Source of the DNA: an uncultured Clostridia bacterium
GTDB taxonomy: Bacteria; Bacillota; Clostridia; TANB77; CAG-508
Length of the DNA: 38,964 bases
Reading direction: 5' to 3'
Assembly (NCBI GenBank): GCA_947627415.1
Contig: CANQVU010000009.1
Span: 1 to 38,964, forward strand
Of this stretch, positions 11,201 through 20,551 are shown one piece after another (positions within the stretch are counted from its first letter, which is position 1; each line of letters starts with the position of its first letter). Under the pieces are notes generated by a model. It was not told the origin of the DNA. It did no database searches and saw nothing but the letters and a program-made list of their open reading frames with translations. Both the position numbers and the translations under genes were made by a program.

Positions 11201-12553
11201 TTCTCCATTTTTTACTTTAACTGCACCGATTTCTGTTATTTTTTCTGTTCTGAATGAAAGACCTGTTGTTTCTATATCTAAAACAATGTATTCTTCATCC
11301 ATACCATTTGATAAATCAATGGCATTATCATCTGGAACTAAGTATGCTTCGACTCCATATATAACCTTTATTCCAAATTTATCTGCGGCCTTTTTTGCCT
11401 CTGGAAAACTTTGAACAACCCCATGGTCTGTAATTGCTATAGCTTTCATTCCCCAAGAGCTTGCTCTCTTTATTAAATCTGTAGCAGAACTAACTCCATC
11501 CATTTGGCTCATTTGAGTATGAAGATGTAATTCTACTCTTTTCTCTTTTGCCAAATCAATTCTCTTTATCTCTTCAATATCTGGCATTTCTATAATTATA
11601 TTTGCTATTACTCCTAGTTCTTTTGCGAAATTATCAAATTGAGCATTTCCAGCTATTTTTAATCTTTTAGCATCTTTTAATCTTGTCATTACATTATCAA
11701 CCTTTTCAGCTTCTATAAATGACTTACAAGTAATAGTGCTTGTACCATCGTAAATATTAAACAATGCAAGAGTTTTGCCATTTTTTAATTCTCTTGAATC
11801 CACACTAATAACTTTTCCTTCTATTGCAACTCTTCCGTAGTCTGGAGTTAAATCAGAAATTTTAACTATTTTATCTTTTATTTTATCTGTTCTTCCTAAT
11901 ATTAATGGATTTTTTGTTCCTTCTTGATTTTCAAGTTTCTCAGAATCCTTCTTTTGTTTTTCTATTTGAATATTAATCTCATTTTGGACATTAATTTCAT
12001 TCATTAGGTCCTCACATGCATGCTTCTCTAAATCTTCCAAGAACTTTGATTGTTTTTTTAAAGTATCTTCTGTAATATTTTCTTTAAACTCTACTTTAAT
12101 TTTTAATCCATATATATTCTCTATTATTTTTTCTATCTCTTTATCAATTTCATAATTATGTAAAAAATCTGCATTTTTTGTATTCAAAAAAACTATAACT
12201 TTATTATCTTTTACTTCAATATTGCTTTTATTTAATATTGTTTTTGTCAAAGGATATTTTTTTGAAATATATTTTACAATACTATCCCAGCAGTTTTTTA
12301 GTTCTTGGCAAAAAAGGGGTCTGTCCCCTTTTTTGCCATTTTTTATATTTAGTAATACTTGCTGTATTTGGAATCTTTGTTTTAGATATTCTTCAAAATT
12401 TTCAAGTTCGTTTATTGTTATTTGATCTTCTACTATAAGATTCATCTCTAATTTATTACTTTTCTTAAATAAATTTATATTTTCTATTTTTGCATCTAAT
12501 ATATTATTTTGTTCTTTATAGTCTTTAAATACATCCTTTACTGCATTTAGCAT
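8246..12553 (-). CDS. polC: DNA polymerase III subunit alpha, PolC type, requiring three +1 shifts at CGG
   Basis: ORFs 10382..12553, 9013..10398, 8394..8999 plus C-terminus ...[10 protein letters not shown] domain, PHP ([14 protein letters not shown]), exonuclease ([20 protein letters not shown]); 4308 nt minus 3 = 1435 codons. Confidence 0.93.
8421..8423 (-). other. CGG +1 frameshift site 3 in polC (CTT C GGA)
   Basis: PPLSSIPGL / GGVAAEAI. Confidence 0.9.
9043..9045 (-). other. CGG +1 frameshift site 2 in polC (TCT C GGA)
   Basis: FEELIRIS / [16 protein letters not shown]. Confidence 0.9.
10388..10390 (-). other. CGG +1 frameshift site 1 in polC (ATT C GGA)
   Basis: INRKIVAI / [16 protein letters not shown]. 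Confidence 0.9.
12306..12338. repeat. 33-bp palindromic repeat TGGCAAAAAAGGGG-TCTGT-CCCCTTTTTTGCCA inserted in frame in polC
   Basis: Perfect 14-bp inverted repeat with 5-nt loop; translated as [11 protein letters not shown], 11 codons. Confidence 0.85.
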
Positions 12554-12592
12554 TTGTTATTTCATCCCTTCTACTACTGCGTTATTTTATAA

Positions 12593-13860
12593 TTAAAATA
12601 TCCTTAATATATCATTATATGTTACATATATTGATAACCCAATAAGCAAGCAAAATCCTGCCATTTGTATTGCTATTTCTGTATTTTCTTTTATTGGTTT
12701 TTTTCTAATAGCTTCTATTAATAAAATTACTATTTTACCTCCATCTAATGGTGGAAATGGTAGTAAATTAGTTACTCCTAATGATAATGATATTAATGCA
12801 AGCATATATACAAATTCTACTATACCTTGTGTTTTAGAAACCACTTCTGATATTCCAACTGGTCCCATGAGCTGGTCTGCACTTACTTTTCCTGTAAACA
12901 TCATTTTTAAATTATCTACTATTGATAAAGAAAAGTTAGTTGTGTCCCAAAATCCATAATATATATTGTTTATAAAATTATTGTCTGCTAATTTAAATGT
13001 TACTCCCATTTTATATGATTTTTGAATTTCTGGTTTTACATTAAATGTTTTTATCTCGCCATTCCTTTCAATTTCTAATGATATTTCATCAGTTTTACTC
13101 CTTGAAATTAAATTTACTATTTTATATGGATCTCCTTCTGACTTTTCTCCATTTATGCTTAATATTTTATCTCCTGCTTGAATTCCTGCTTTTTCTGCTG
13201 GTGAATTTTGATATATGCTTTTTATTTCTCCTGATATATCTTCATCTTGTACTCCTAAATATATTCCTATTGACTTTGTTTCTTCTACACTTGGAATAAG
13301 TTTTATATCTTTTATTTCATCTTCTCTTTTAATTGTAAGTGTTACTTCTTCTCCATTAGAATTTTGTATTTTTTCATCTATATCACTTCTTAATCTTACT
13401 TTCTTTTCATTTATCTTTAATATTTCGTCCCCTTGATTAATACCTACTTGTTCTGCTGCATAATTTGGAACAACTGTATCTATTGTTGTAGTTATATAAT
13501 TACCTGTAGATGATACTAATATAAAATATACTAATAATCCAAATATAATATTAACTAGCCCTCCAGCAAACACAACTGCAATTCTTTTAGGTATGCTTGC
13601 TTTACTAAAAGAGCCTTGTTCATCTGAGCGTTCTTCTTCTCCGAAGCATATTTACAAACCCACCGAAGTGGTATTAATCTTAAAGCATATTTTGTTTCTT
13701 TACCTTTTTTTTTCCAAATTGTTGGGCCAAACCCAATTGCAAATTCTTTTACTTTAATTTTACAAAGCTTAGCAACTAAAAAATGTCCACCTTCGTGTAT
13801 GAATATTAAAAATCCTAGTAAAAATATTATCTTTATTGCATTTATTAAAAATGAAATCAA
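12593..13860 (-). CDS. rseP: RIP metalloprotease RseP (site-2 protease), requiring two +1 shifts at CGG
   Basis: HEGGH zinc motif, PDZ domains, NLLPFPPLDGG; restored ...LIPL[C]GGFVNML[C]GEEERSDEQGSF...VVFAGGLVNIIFG; 1268 nt minus 2 = 422 codons. Confidence 0.92.
13641..13643 (-). other. CGG +1 frameshift site 2 in rseP (CTT C GGA)
   Basis: GFVNML / GEEERSDE. Confidence 0.9.
13663..13665 (-). other. CGG +1 frameshift site 1 in rseP (CTT C GGT)
   Basis: ALRLIPL / GGFVNM. Confidence 0.9.
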
Positions 13861-13913
13861 AATGTAGACTCCTTTCGAAATTTATGATATAAATTGTTGT
13901 TTGTTTCATGTTC

Positions 13914-13986
13914 GGGGAATTCAGTACAGCCCCAAAAATCCCCAAATTGGTGATTTTTAGGGACAGTCCCTAGAATTCCCCTCACA
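13914..13986. repeat. Palindromic interspersed repeat (ggggaattca...tagggacagtccctagaattcccc)
   Basis: Related to copies at 28998..29030 and 19509..19550 in this window. Confidence 0.65.
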
Positions 13987-14003
13987 TAAACAAATTACAT
14001 TTT

Positions 14004-14808
14004 TCAAATTAAAGTTAATAAAAAATATGCAAATGGCGCTATGAATATTATGCTATCAATTCTATCAAGCATTCCTCCATGTCCTGGAATTAAATTTCCA
14101 AAATCTTTTATTTCCATTGTTCTTTTTATACTTGATGCTGATAAATCGCCTATTTGACTTAAAATGCTTAAAGCAAATCCGTATTAATGCTATATATACG
14201 TATGATATTTGTATACCTGCTAACTTATTTATAGCAAACGCATATATTAATGTAATCAATATTGCCCCTAATGTTCCTCCAATACATCCTTCTATTGATT
14301 TTTTTGGACTAATTTTTGTGAATTTATGCTTTCCAAATCTACTTCCAACAAAATATGCACATGTATCTGTTCCCCAAGCTGCAATTAATATAAACCAGAT
14401 TAGATATTTACCATTTTCCACTCCATATAATAGAGTAATAAATGATAAGAAAAATACTATATAACAAATTCCAAAAAATGTTATCATTATATCTATTACA
14501 CTAGTTCTCATACCAGTTAATACTACTTGTATAAATAGTATTGCAATTATTGCAGATGTGTATATTGCTACGGTGTATAACAAATATTCTTTAGGAATTA
14601 TGTGCATAAATGCAATTAAAATGCACGATAAATACCCTACCCACTTTACTGGCTTATATTTTTCTTTAAAGCTATCAAAATATTCATGTATCGTAATTAT
14701 TCCGACAAGTGTAAAAAATACATCTATTACATATATATTTCCACATATTAAAATTAATGCTACAAATGGTAATCCTATTATTCCACTTAAGATTCTTTTT
14801 AGTTTCAT
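14004..14808 (-). CDS. cdsA: Phosphatidate cytidylyltransferase, requiring one +1 shift at CGG
   Basis: [34 protein letters not shown]; after the shift [13 protein letters not shown]...[22 protein letters not shown]; 805 nt minus 1 = 268 codons. Confidence 0.92.
14179..14181 (-). other. CGG +1 frameshift site in cdsA (ATA C GGA)
   Basis: YVYIALI / [17 protein letters not shown]. Confidence 0.9.
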
Positions 14809-14929
14809 CTATTTCTCCTTATTTATTTTAATGAATAATGAATAGCGAATAATTAATATTTTGAGTTAGATTTTGTTATTCTATAACAAAATCTTTCATT
14901 TATTATTAACTATTAATTATTAATTAAAT

Positions 14930-15649
14930 TTATGGCCTTCCTCCAAATCTTCTATTTCTTTTTTGATATACTCTTATTGCTTCTAACAAATCCTCTTTTC
15001 CAAAATCAGGCCAATGTTTCTCTGGAAAATAAAATTCTGTATATACTAATTGCCAAGGCAAAAAGTTACTTGTTCTAAGCTCTTTGCTTGTTCGTATAAG
15101 TAAGTCTGGGTCAGGCTGACATGCAGTATATAAATGATTAGAAATAAGTTCTTCATCTATATCATCAATATCTATTTTATTTTGTTTAACTTCTTTTGCA
15201 ATATTTTTCATCGCTCTTACTATTTCTGCTCTTCCTCCATAGTTGAATGCAATATTTAATGTAAGACCTGTATTATTTTTTGTTGTTTCAACTGCTTTAT
15301 TTATGGATTTTTGTAATCCTTTAGATAATCCCGATATATCTCCTAATAATTTTATTCTTATATTTTGTTTATCTTTTTCTCTTAAAAATGAATCTACATA
15401 TATTCTAAGTATTGCCATTAATGCAGATACTTCTTCTTTACTTCTTTTCCAATTTTCTGTTGAAAATGCGTAAACAGTTAAGTACTGTATCCCTATTTCA
15501 TTGCAAAACTTTGATATGTTTTCAAGGGCTTCTGCTCCTGCTCTATGACCATCTCTTGTTGCAAGTTCTCTTTCTTTAGCCCATCTTCTGTTTCCATCCA
15601 TTATTATTGCTATATGCTTTGGTAAATTGCTTTTATCTATACTATCCAT
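14930..15649 (-). CDS. uppS: Isoprenyl transferase (undecaprenyl diphosphate synthase)
   Basis: HIAIIMDGNRRWAKER; TVYAFSTENWKRS; LPWQLVYTEFYFPEKHWPDF. Confidence 0.95.
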   Translation of the reverse strand: MDSIDKSNLPKHIAIIMDGNRRWAKERELATRDGHRAGAEALENISKFCNEIGIQYLTVYAFSTENWKRSKEEVSALMAILRIYVDSFLREKDKQNIRIKLLGDISGLSKGLQKSINKAVETTKNNTGLTLNIAFNYGGRAEIVRAMKNIAKEVKQNKIDIDDIDEELISNHLYTACQPDPDLLIRTSKELRTSNFLPWQLVYTEFYFPEKHWPDFGKEDLLEAIRVYQKRNRRFGGRP

Positions 15650-15716
15650 TTTTTTATTTGCCTTTCTTTATACTATTTTGTCTTTACTATTCTATCATAA
15701 TATCTAAAAAAAATGA

Positions 15717-15748
15717 AAGCTTTTTGAAAATTATTTTCAAAAAGCTTT
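15717..15748 (-). terminator. Hairpin terminator (aagctttttgaaaattattttcaaaaagctttt)
   Basis: Near-perfect palindrome downstream of the 15753..16022 gene. Confidence 0.7.
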
Positions 15749-15752
15749 TGTA

Positions 15753-16022
15753 TTAATCTATATTTCCATTATACTCATTTCTGGGTATACTGTCATAGTA
15801 TAAATTCTCAGGTGCAACATCCTCTCCATTTTCCCATTCTACTGTATCTCCTCTTGGTTTAACTCTTTTAAAGTATTTTTCGTTTTTTAACTTATTAAAA
15901 TATTTTATCTTTTTTATATGTTCAGTCATATCATATATCTTTTCTTCACCGTTCTTAAATTTTAAATATATATTATAGTTATCTAATGCCTTAACTTCAA
16001 TTATATCTGGCGTTAGTTCCAT
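15753..16022 (-). CDS. DUF2442 family protein
   Basis: KALDNYNIYLKFKNGEEKIYDM...VEWENGEDVAPENLYYDSI. Confidence 0.75.
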   Translation of the reverse strand: MELTPDIIEVKALDNYNIYLKFKNGEEKIYDMTEHIKKIKYFNKLKNEKYFKRVKPRGDTVEWENGEDVAPENLYYDSIPRNEYNGNID

Positions 16023-16041
16023 ATATTTTCCCCCTTTAATA

Positions 16042-16305
16042 TTATAATGGCTTTATCCTAAAAATTCTTCCTTCTTCTTCCATTAATTTCCATAAAGTTA
16101 TAAGTTCTTCCTTATGAATTATTATCCATGCTTCTATCAATTTTGTTTGTTTAGGTGGTATACTTCCATTTAATATATTTCCTTCAAAATCGTATGAAGC
16201 TTTATATTCATTATATCTAACATGCAAATGAGGCACACTGTGTTTATTATTATCATTAAAATACAATGATATAATAATCCCATAAAATTGTGAAATAATT
16301 GGCAA
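16042..16305 (-). CDS. DUF4160 family protein
   Basis: MPIISQFYGIIISLYFNDNNKHSVPHLHVRYNEYKASYDF. Confidence 0.8.
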   Translation of the reverse strand: MPIISQFYGIIISLYFNDNNKHSVPHLHVRYNEYKASYDFEGNILNGSIPPKQTKLIEAWIIIHKEELITLWKLMEEEGRIFRIKPL

Positions 16306-16469
16306 ATTTTCACCTCCTTTATTGTAGCATTAATTTTATTAAATTTCAATAATTTGGAAATAACAATTGCAGAATTACAATTGTTTTTAGATTAAATACA
16401 TCTCATTTATATTATATTTTTTATATAATGTCAATTGTTTTTTATTTACACATTTCTACATTAAATTAC

Positions 16470-16508
16470 AAAAGAGCCTTTCGTAATTTATACTTAAAAA
16501 GGCTCTTT
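16470..16508 (-). terminator. Hairpin terminator (aaagagcctttcgtaa...aaaaaggctcttt)
   Basis: Inverted repeat directly downstream of frr. Confidence 0.75.
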
Positions 16509-16524
16509 ATTAATCTAATAAACG

Positions 16525-17073
16525 TTATACACTCATAACTTCTTTTTCTTTTTCTTCTAATATCTTATCAATTTCAGCAATTTTTGTATCTGTTATTTTT
16601 TGAATTTGATCTTCAGCAGATTTAAGTTCATCTTCTGTCATTTGATTATCTTTTTGTAGTTTTTTAGCTTCATCAATTCCTTCTCTTCTAACAGAACGAA
16701 TTGATACTTTAGCATCTTCTGCTGTCTTTTTTATTTCCTTTACTAATTCTTTTCTTCTTTCTTCATTCAATTCTGGAAATGCAAGTCTTATTACTTTCCC
16801 ATCATTATTTGGGTTGATTCCTATTTCTGCTGTTAAAATTGCTTTCTCTATTTCTTTTAATAAACTAGCATCCCATGGTTGTATAACTATTAGTCTTGCT
16901 TCTGGAACAGAAATACCTGCTACTTGATTTATTGGTGTTGGTGTTCCATAATAGTCCACTTTTATTTTATTTAATATTGCAGGATTTGCTCTACCTGCTC
17001 TTACTTCTGCAAAATTTTCTTTTAAAACACTAATTGTTTTATCCATTTTTTCTTCAATATGTTTAAAATCCAT
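16525..17073 (-). CDS. frr: Ribosome recycling factor
   Basis: ENFAEVRAGRANPAILNKIKVDYYGTPTPINQVA. Confidence 0.97.
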   Translation of the reverse strand: MDFKHIEEKMDKTISVLKENFAEVRAGRANPAILNKIKVDYYGTPTPINQVAGISVPEARLIVIQPWDASLLKEIEKAILTAEIGINPNNDGKVIRLAFPELNEERRKELVKEIKKTAEDAKVSIRSVRREGIDEAKKLQKDNQMTEDELKSAEDQIQKITDTKIAEIDKILEEKEKEVMSV

Positions 17074-17117
17074 AATTTAATTTCTCCTTTCTTAATTTGA
17101 ATTCTTTTTTCAATATT

Positions 17118-17240
17118 AAGCAAATCAAAAGTAGTATATTGCTAGGCAAAATTATAATTAAATACCGGAGGTGTACATAAGTACATTGAGGATTTTAATT
17201 ATAATTTTAACGACGCAAGATGCTGCTTTTCATTTGCTTA
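17118..17240. repeat. About 120-bp palindromic MITE-like element between frr and pyrH
   Basis: Outer arms AAGCAAATCAAAAGTAGTAT / ATGCTGCTTTTCATTTGCTT and inner arms AAAATTATAATTAAA / TTTAATTATAATTTT. Confidence 0.6.
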
Positions 17241-17963
17241 TTTAACTAAAGTTCCTATTCTTTCCCCTTTAATAATTCTTACAATATTATCTGGGTCATC
17301 TATTCCAAATACTACTAATGGTATTTTATTATCTCTGCAAAGTGATGTTGCTGTTGAATCCATTACCTTTAAGTCTTGATTTAGTATATCTAAATATGTT
17401 ATTTCATCATATTTTACAGCATTTGGATCTTGTTTTGGATCTGCTGAATATACTCCATCTATTGTTTTTGCAAGTAATATTACTTCTGCATCTGTTTCTG
17501 CTGCACGAAGTGCTGCTCCTGTATCTGTTGAAAAATATGGGTTACCAGTGCCACATGCAAATATTACTACTCTTCCTCTTTCTAAATGCTTAATTGCTTT
17601 TCTTTTTATGTATGGTTCTGCTATTTCTCTCATTTCTATTGCTGTTTGAAGCCTTGTATATATTCCTCTTGCTTCTAATGCATCTTGCAATGCTAATCCA
17701 TTTATTGTAGTTGCAAGCATTCCCATATAATCAGATGTAGTTCTCTCCATTTCATGTCCATCTCTTCCTCTCCAAAAGTTTCCTCCACCTACTACTATTG
17801 ATACTTCTACTCCCATATCTACTATTTCTTTTATCTTGTCACATATTTTACCAACAGTATTTGAATCTACTCCTGTTTTCTTTTCTCCTGCAAGTGCTTC
17901 TCCACTTAACTTTAATAGTATTCTTTTATATGCTATATCTTCCATATAAAAACCTCCATTCAA
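17238..17963 (-). CDS. pyrH: UMP kinase
   Basis: [13 protein letters not shown]...[13 protein letters not shown]; likely start MEDIAYKR slightly downstream of the ORF start. Confidence 0.96.
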   Translation of the reverse strand: MNGGFYMEDIAYKRILLKLSGEALAGEKKTGVDSNTVGKICDKIKEIVDMGVEVSIVVGGGNFWRGRDGHEMERTTSDYMGMLATTINGLALQDALEARGIYTRLQTAIEMREIAEPYIKRKAIKHLERGRVVIFACGTGNPYFSTDTGAALRAAETDAEVILLAKTIDGVYSADPKQDPNAVKYDEITYLDILNQDLKVMDSTATSLCRDNKIPLVVFGIDDPDNIVRIIKGERIGTLVK

Positions 17964-18020
17964 TTCGTAGATATTGTATCATATATACTTATTAATTGAA
18001 AAGTCTTTTTTAAATTTTTA

Positions 18021-18524
18021 TTATAATTCATTATTATATTTTAAATACACATCTTCTAATTTCTTAAAATCACAGCATAATTTTTTAAAAAACTTATAAT
18101 CAATACTTCTGTTGTTGGATAAAACATTAAAAATATTACTTGCCTTTTTTATAATTTCAGTAATTACTTTTTGATTGCTTAAATATATTATCTCACTTTT
18201 TAAATAATCAGAATATTTTTCTTTTTCAATATTTACTAATTTTATTTGTTTTTCTTCAATAGGAATCATATTATTTAATAATAACTGTGCAATTATTTTA
18301 TTTTTATTTTTTATATTAATAGTTAATTTTGAATTTCTATGTTTCACTTTTGATGTAAATGGAATACAGTATTCATATTTATCTTTTCTAATCAAAATTC
18401 CATAAAATTTTCTGCTATCTTTTTGTGATACTTTTTTCTCAAATTGTTCTAAATACTTTCTGTATTCATAATTTACTTCATATACCATTAAATGTCCGTT
18501 TTTTATTTTTAACTCAATTTCCAT
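18021..18524 (-). CDS. ToxN/AbiQ-family type III toxin (endoribonuclease)
   Basis: VNYEYRKYLEQFEKKVSQKDSRKFYGILIRKDKYEYCIPFTSKVKH...LLLNNMIPI resembles ToxN/AbiQ; directly downstream of short tandem repeats with a strong promoter. Confidence 0.8.
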   Translation of the reverse strand: MEIELKIKNGHLMVYEVNYEYRKYLEQFEKKVSQKDSRKFYGILIRKDKYEYCIPFTSKVKHRNSKLTINIKNKNKIIAQLLLNNMIPIEEKQIKLVNIEKEKYSDYLKSEIIYLSNQKVITEIIKKASNIFNVLSNNRSIDYKFFKKLCCDFKKLEDVYLKYNNEL

Positions 18525-18580
18525 ATATAGGTCTCCTTTTTATAAAAAATATAGAGAGACTACTATGTGTAATCCCCCTA

Positions 18581-18682
18581 TTTTTAATCTTCCACTAAAG
18601 CAGGAACTCTCTCATTTTTAATCTTCCACTAAAGTAGGAACTCTCTCATTTTTAATCTTCCACTAAAGCAGGAACTCTCTCA
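18581..18682 (-). ncRNA. Putative type III antitoxin RNA (ToxI-like), 3 x 34-nt tandem repeats
   Basis: Three consecutive copies of TGAGAGAGTTCCTRCTTTAGTGGAAGATTAAAAA (minus strand), one C/T variant, immediately upstream of the toxN-like gene. Confidence 0.78.
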
Positions 18683-18721
18683 TTTTTTGATACATAATTC
18701 TGCATCAATATTAGTATATTC

Positions 18722-18751
18722 ATTATACAATATTTTATTTACAGCTGTCAA
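18722..18751 (-). promoter_or_regulatory. Sigma-70/A-type promoter for the antitoxin RNA
   Basis: TTGACA - 18 nt - TATAAT on the minus strand, exact consensus hexamers. Confidence 0.8.
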
Positions 18752-18766
18752 GATTTTACATTTGTT

Positions 18767-19297
18767 TTATTGTAAATGCTCTATTTTTAAGCTTTTAATC
18801 AATTCTCCATCTAAACTTTTAAGTTCTATATTTTCTTCATTAATTATTATATAACTTTTCTTTGTTCCTCCTCTTGGCTTAGATATAGAACCCGGATTTG
18901 CAATTATCTTTTCTCCTGTTTTTTCAAGCATTGCTACATGTGTATGCCCTGATAGAAAAATATCTCCACAATTTTCTGGCAAATTATTTGGATTGTATAT
19001 ATGTCCATGTGTTAATGTCACTTTTATACCATTTATATCAATAGTTTTTAAATAACCTAATCCAAAATGAAATAATTCATCTATATATGAATTATCACAA
19101 TTACCTTTAACTGCAATAATTGCACCTGCCATATTATTCAATGTTTCAGCTACTTCAAAATCAGTTGATGAATAATAATAACTAGAAAAATCTCCTAATA
19201 TTAGTAACTTCTCTGCATTTTCTTCTTTAAATCTTTCTATTACTCGTTTAAGATTATCAATACTTCCATGAATATCTGATATGCACATTACTTTCAT
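18767..19297 (-). CDS. YfcE/MJ0936-family phosphodiesterase
   Basis: MKVMCISDIHGSIDNL...LGDFSSYY...VKGNCD...LTHGH...SGHTHV. Confidence 0.88.
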   Translation of the reverse strand: MKVMCISDIHGSIDNLKRVIERFKEENAEKLLILGDFSSYYYSSTDFEVAETLNNMAGAIIAVKGNCDNSYIDELFHFGLGYLKTIDINGIKVTLTHGHIYNPNNLPENCGDIFLSGHTHVAMLEKTGEKIIANPGSISKPRGGTKKSYIIINEENIELKSLDGELIKSLKIEHLQ

Positions 19298-19356
19298 AAT
19301 TTTCCTCCATTAATTAGATAAATTGTTGTTTGTAGAATAGAATTGATTTTCAAATC

Positions 19357-19428
19357 TGTAGGGGCGGGCCTTGTGTCCGCCCGTATTTATTTGTTTTTTA
19401 TCGGGTGGACACAAGGCCCACCCCTACA
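19357..19428. repeat. Large palindromic repeat TGTAGGGGCGGGCCTTGTGTCCGCCCG...CGGGTGGACACAAGGCCCACCCCTACA
   Basis: Long inverted repeat, GC-rich against an AT-rich background. Confidence 0.85.
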
Positions 19429-19451
19429 ACATTTGCAATTAATTTAATTCT

Positions 19452-19480
19452 GCGGGTCGCCGAAGGCGGCGACCCCTACA
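19452..19480. repeat. Palindromic repeat gcgggtcgccgaaggcggcgacccctaca
   Basis: Same family as copies at 24449, 25767 and 38132. Confidence 0.8.
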
Positions 19481-19567
19481 GTGTTTGCAATTAATTTAAT
19501 CTGTGGTTTACCCAGAGTGAAAAATCAGGACAGTCCCAAAAATCCACTCACATAAATTACAATTTAT

Positions 19568-20098
19568 TTAACTAAAAATAACTTTATCTAATTTTATATC
19601 ATTAATATCATTATCAATTTTATCACATATACACTCTTTATATGTTAGACCTATTTTTATTCCTTTATAATTTTTTAAAAATCTATCGTAAAATCCCTTT
19701 CCATATCCTATTCTATTATTTTGCTTATCAAATGCAACTCCTGGAATAATGCATATACTATTATTAAAATCTGTTATAGATTTATTTGTTTTTGGTTCTA
19801 GTATTCCAAAGCTACCCTCTTCTAAATCTTTTAAATTTTTGATTTCATAAAAGATTATATTATCTCCTTTACATTTTGGTACAGCTACTTTTTTATTTGT
19901 ATTTAAAGAATAATTTATAAGATTAAAAGTATCTGCTTCATATTTTAATGATACATATATTAGAACTAGTTTACTTTCTTTATATTCTTGTAAATTAATT
20001 ACTTTATTAAAAATATCATTATCGTATTTTTGCTTATTTTCTTTATTAATATTTTTTCGTATATTTAAATATTTTTCTCGTAAAATTTTTTTATTCAT
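19568..20098 (-). CDS. 5-formyltetrahydrofolate cyclo-ligase
   Basis: MNKKILREKYLNIRKNI...IIPGVAFDKQNNRIGYGKGFYDRFL. Confidence 0.9.
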   Translation of the reverse strand: MNKKILREKYLNIRKNINKENKQKYDNDIFNKVINLQEYKESKLVLIYVSLKYEADTFNLINYSLNTNKKVAVPKCKGDNIIFYEIKNLKDLEEGSFGILEPKTNKSITDFNNSICIIPGVAFDKQNNRIGYGKGFYDRFLKNYKGIKIGLTYKECICDKIDNDINDIKLDKVIFS

Positions 20099-20216
20099 AA
20101 CCTACCTCTCAATTATTCTAACACAAGAAAAGTACTTTTGCCATACTACTAAAATATTATCTCTTGATTTATTTAAAATAAAATGCTATTATATGTATGT
20201 TGTTACTTAATAATAT

Positions 20217-20292
20217 TGGGGTGTCGCCAAGCGGTAAGGCATCGGACTCTGACTCCGACATTTCGTAGGTTCGAATCCTACCACCCCAGCCA
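20217..20292 (+). tRNA. tRNA-Gln (anticodon CTG), CCA encoded
   Basis: TGGGGTG acceptor pairs with CACCCCA; anticodon arm TCGGA-CTCTGAC-TCCGA; T-loop GGTTCGAATCC. Confidence 0.92.
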
Positions 20293-20431
20293 AAAATATA
20301 TAAAAAAGCATTTGACAAAATTAAATAATCTATGTATAATAAATATAGGAAATGACAAATCCACAAACGTGGGTTTTGCCGAATAGATTTAACTCACATC
20401 TAAATCGTCAAATTTACAGATGTGAGTTTTT

Positions 20432-20551
20432 TTATTTATGTAGTTGCTTATTAACCCAGTTCTTATACAGAACTGTAGCTAAGGCAACGTTTAATATTAA
20501 AGATAGCATAAATGCTATTATAAAAAATAGTATTACTTTAACCATAAACAT
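20432..20551 (-). CDS. 39-aa hydrophobic peptide MFMVKVILFFIIAFMLSLILNVALATVLYKNWVNKQLHK, possible small membrane or type I toxin-like protein
   Basis: Strong RBS (gaggtggtg) upstream; followed by hairpin terminator aactcacatctgtaaatttgacgatttagatgtgagtt; below the ORF-track size cutoff. Confidence 0.5.
   Translation of the reverse strand: MFMVKVILFFIIAFMLSLILNVALATVLYKNWVNKQLHK

Noticed and set aside
18581-18682. CRISPR array
   Set aside because: Units are contiguous with no unique spacers, and adjacency to a ToxN-like gene fits a type III antitoxin.
20217-20292. The tRNA in this window as the adaptor for CGG decoding
   Set aside because: Its anticodon is CTG (Gln) with a normal 7-nt loop, so it has no direct link to CGGN->Gly.
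20169-20366. 65-aa ORF GWGGRIRTYEMSESESDALPLGDTPI (minus) and the overlapping plus ORF
   Set aside because: Spurious translation of the tRNA-Gln gene and its surroundings.
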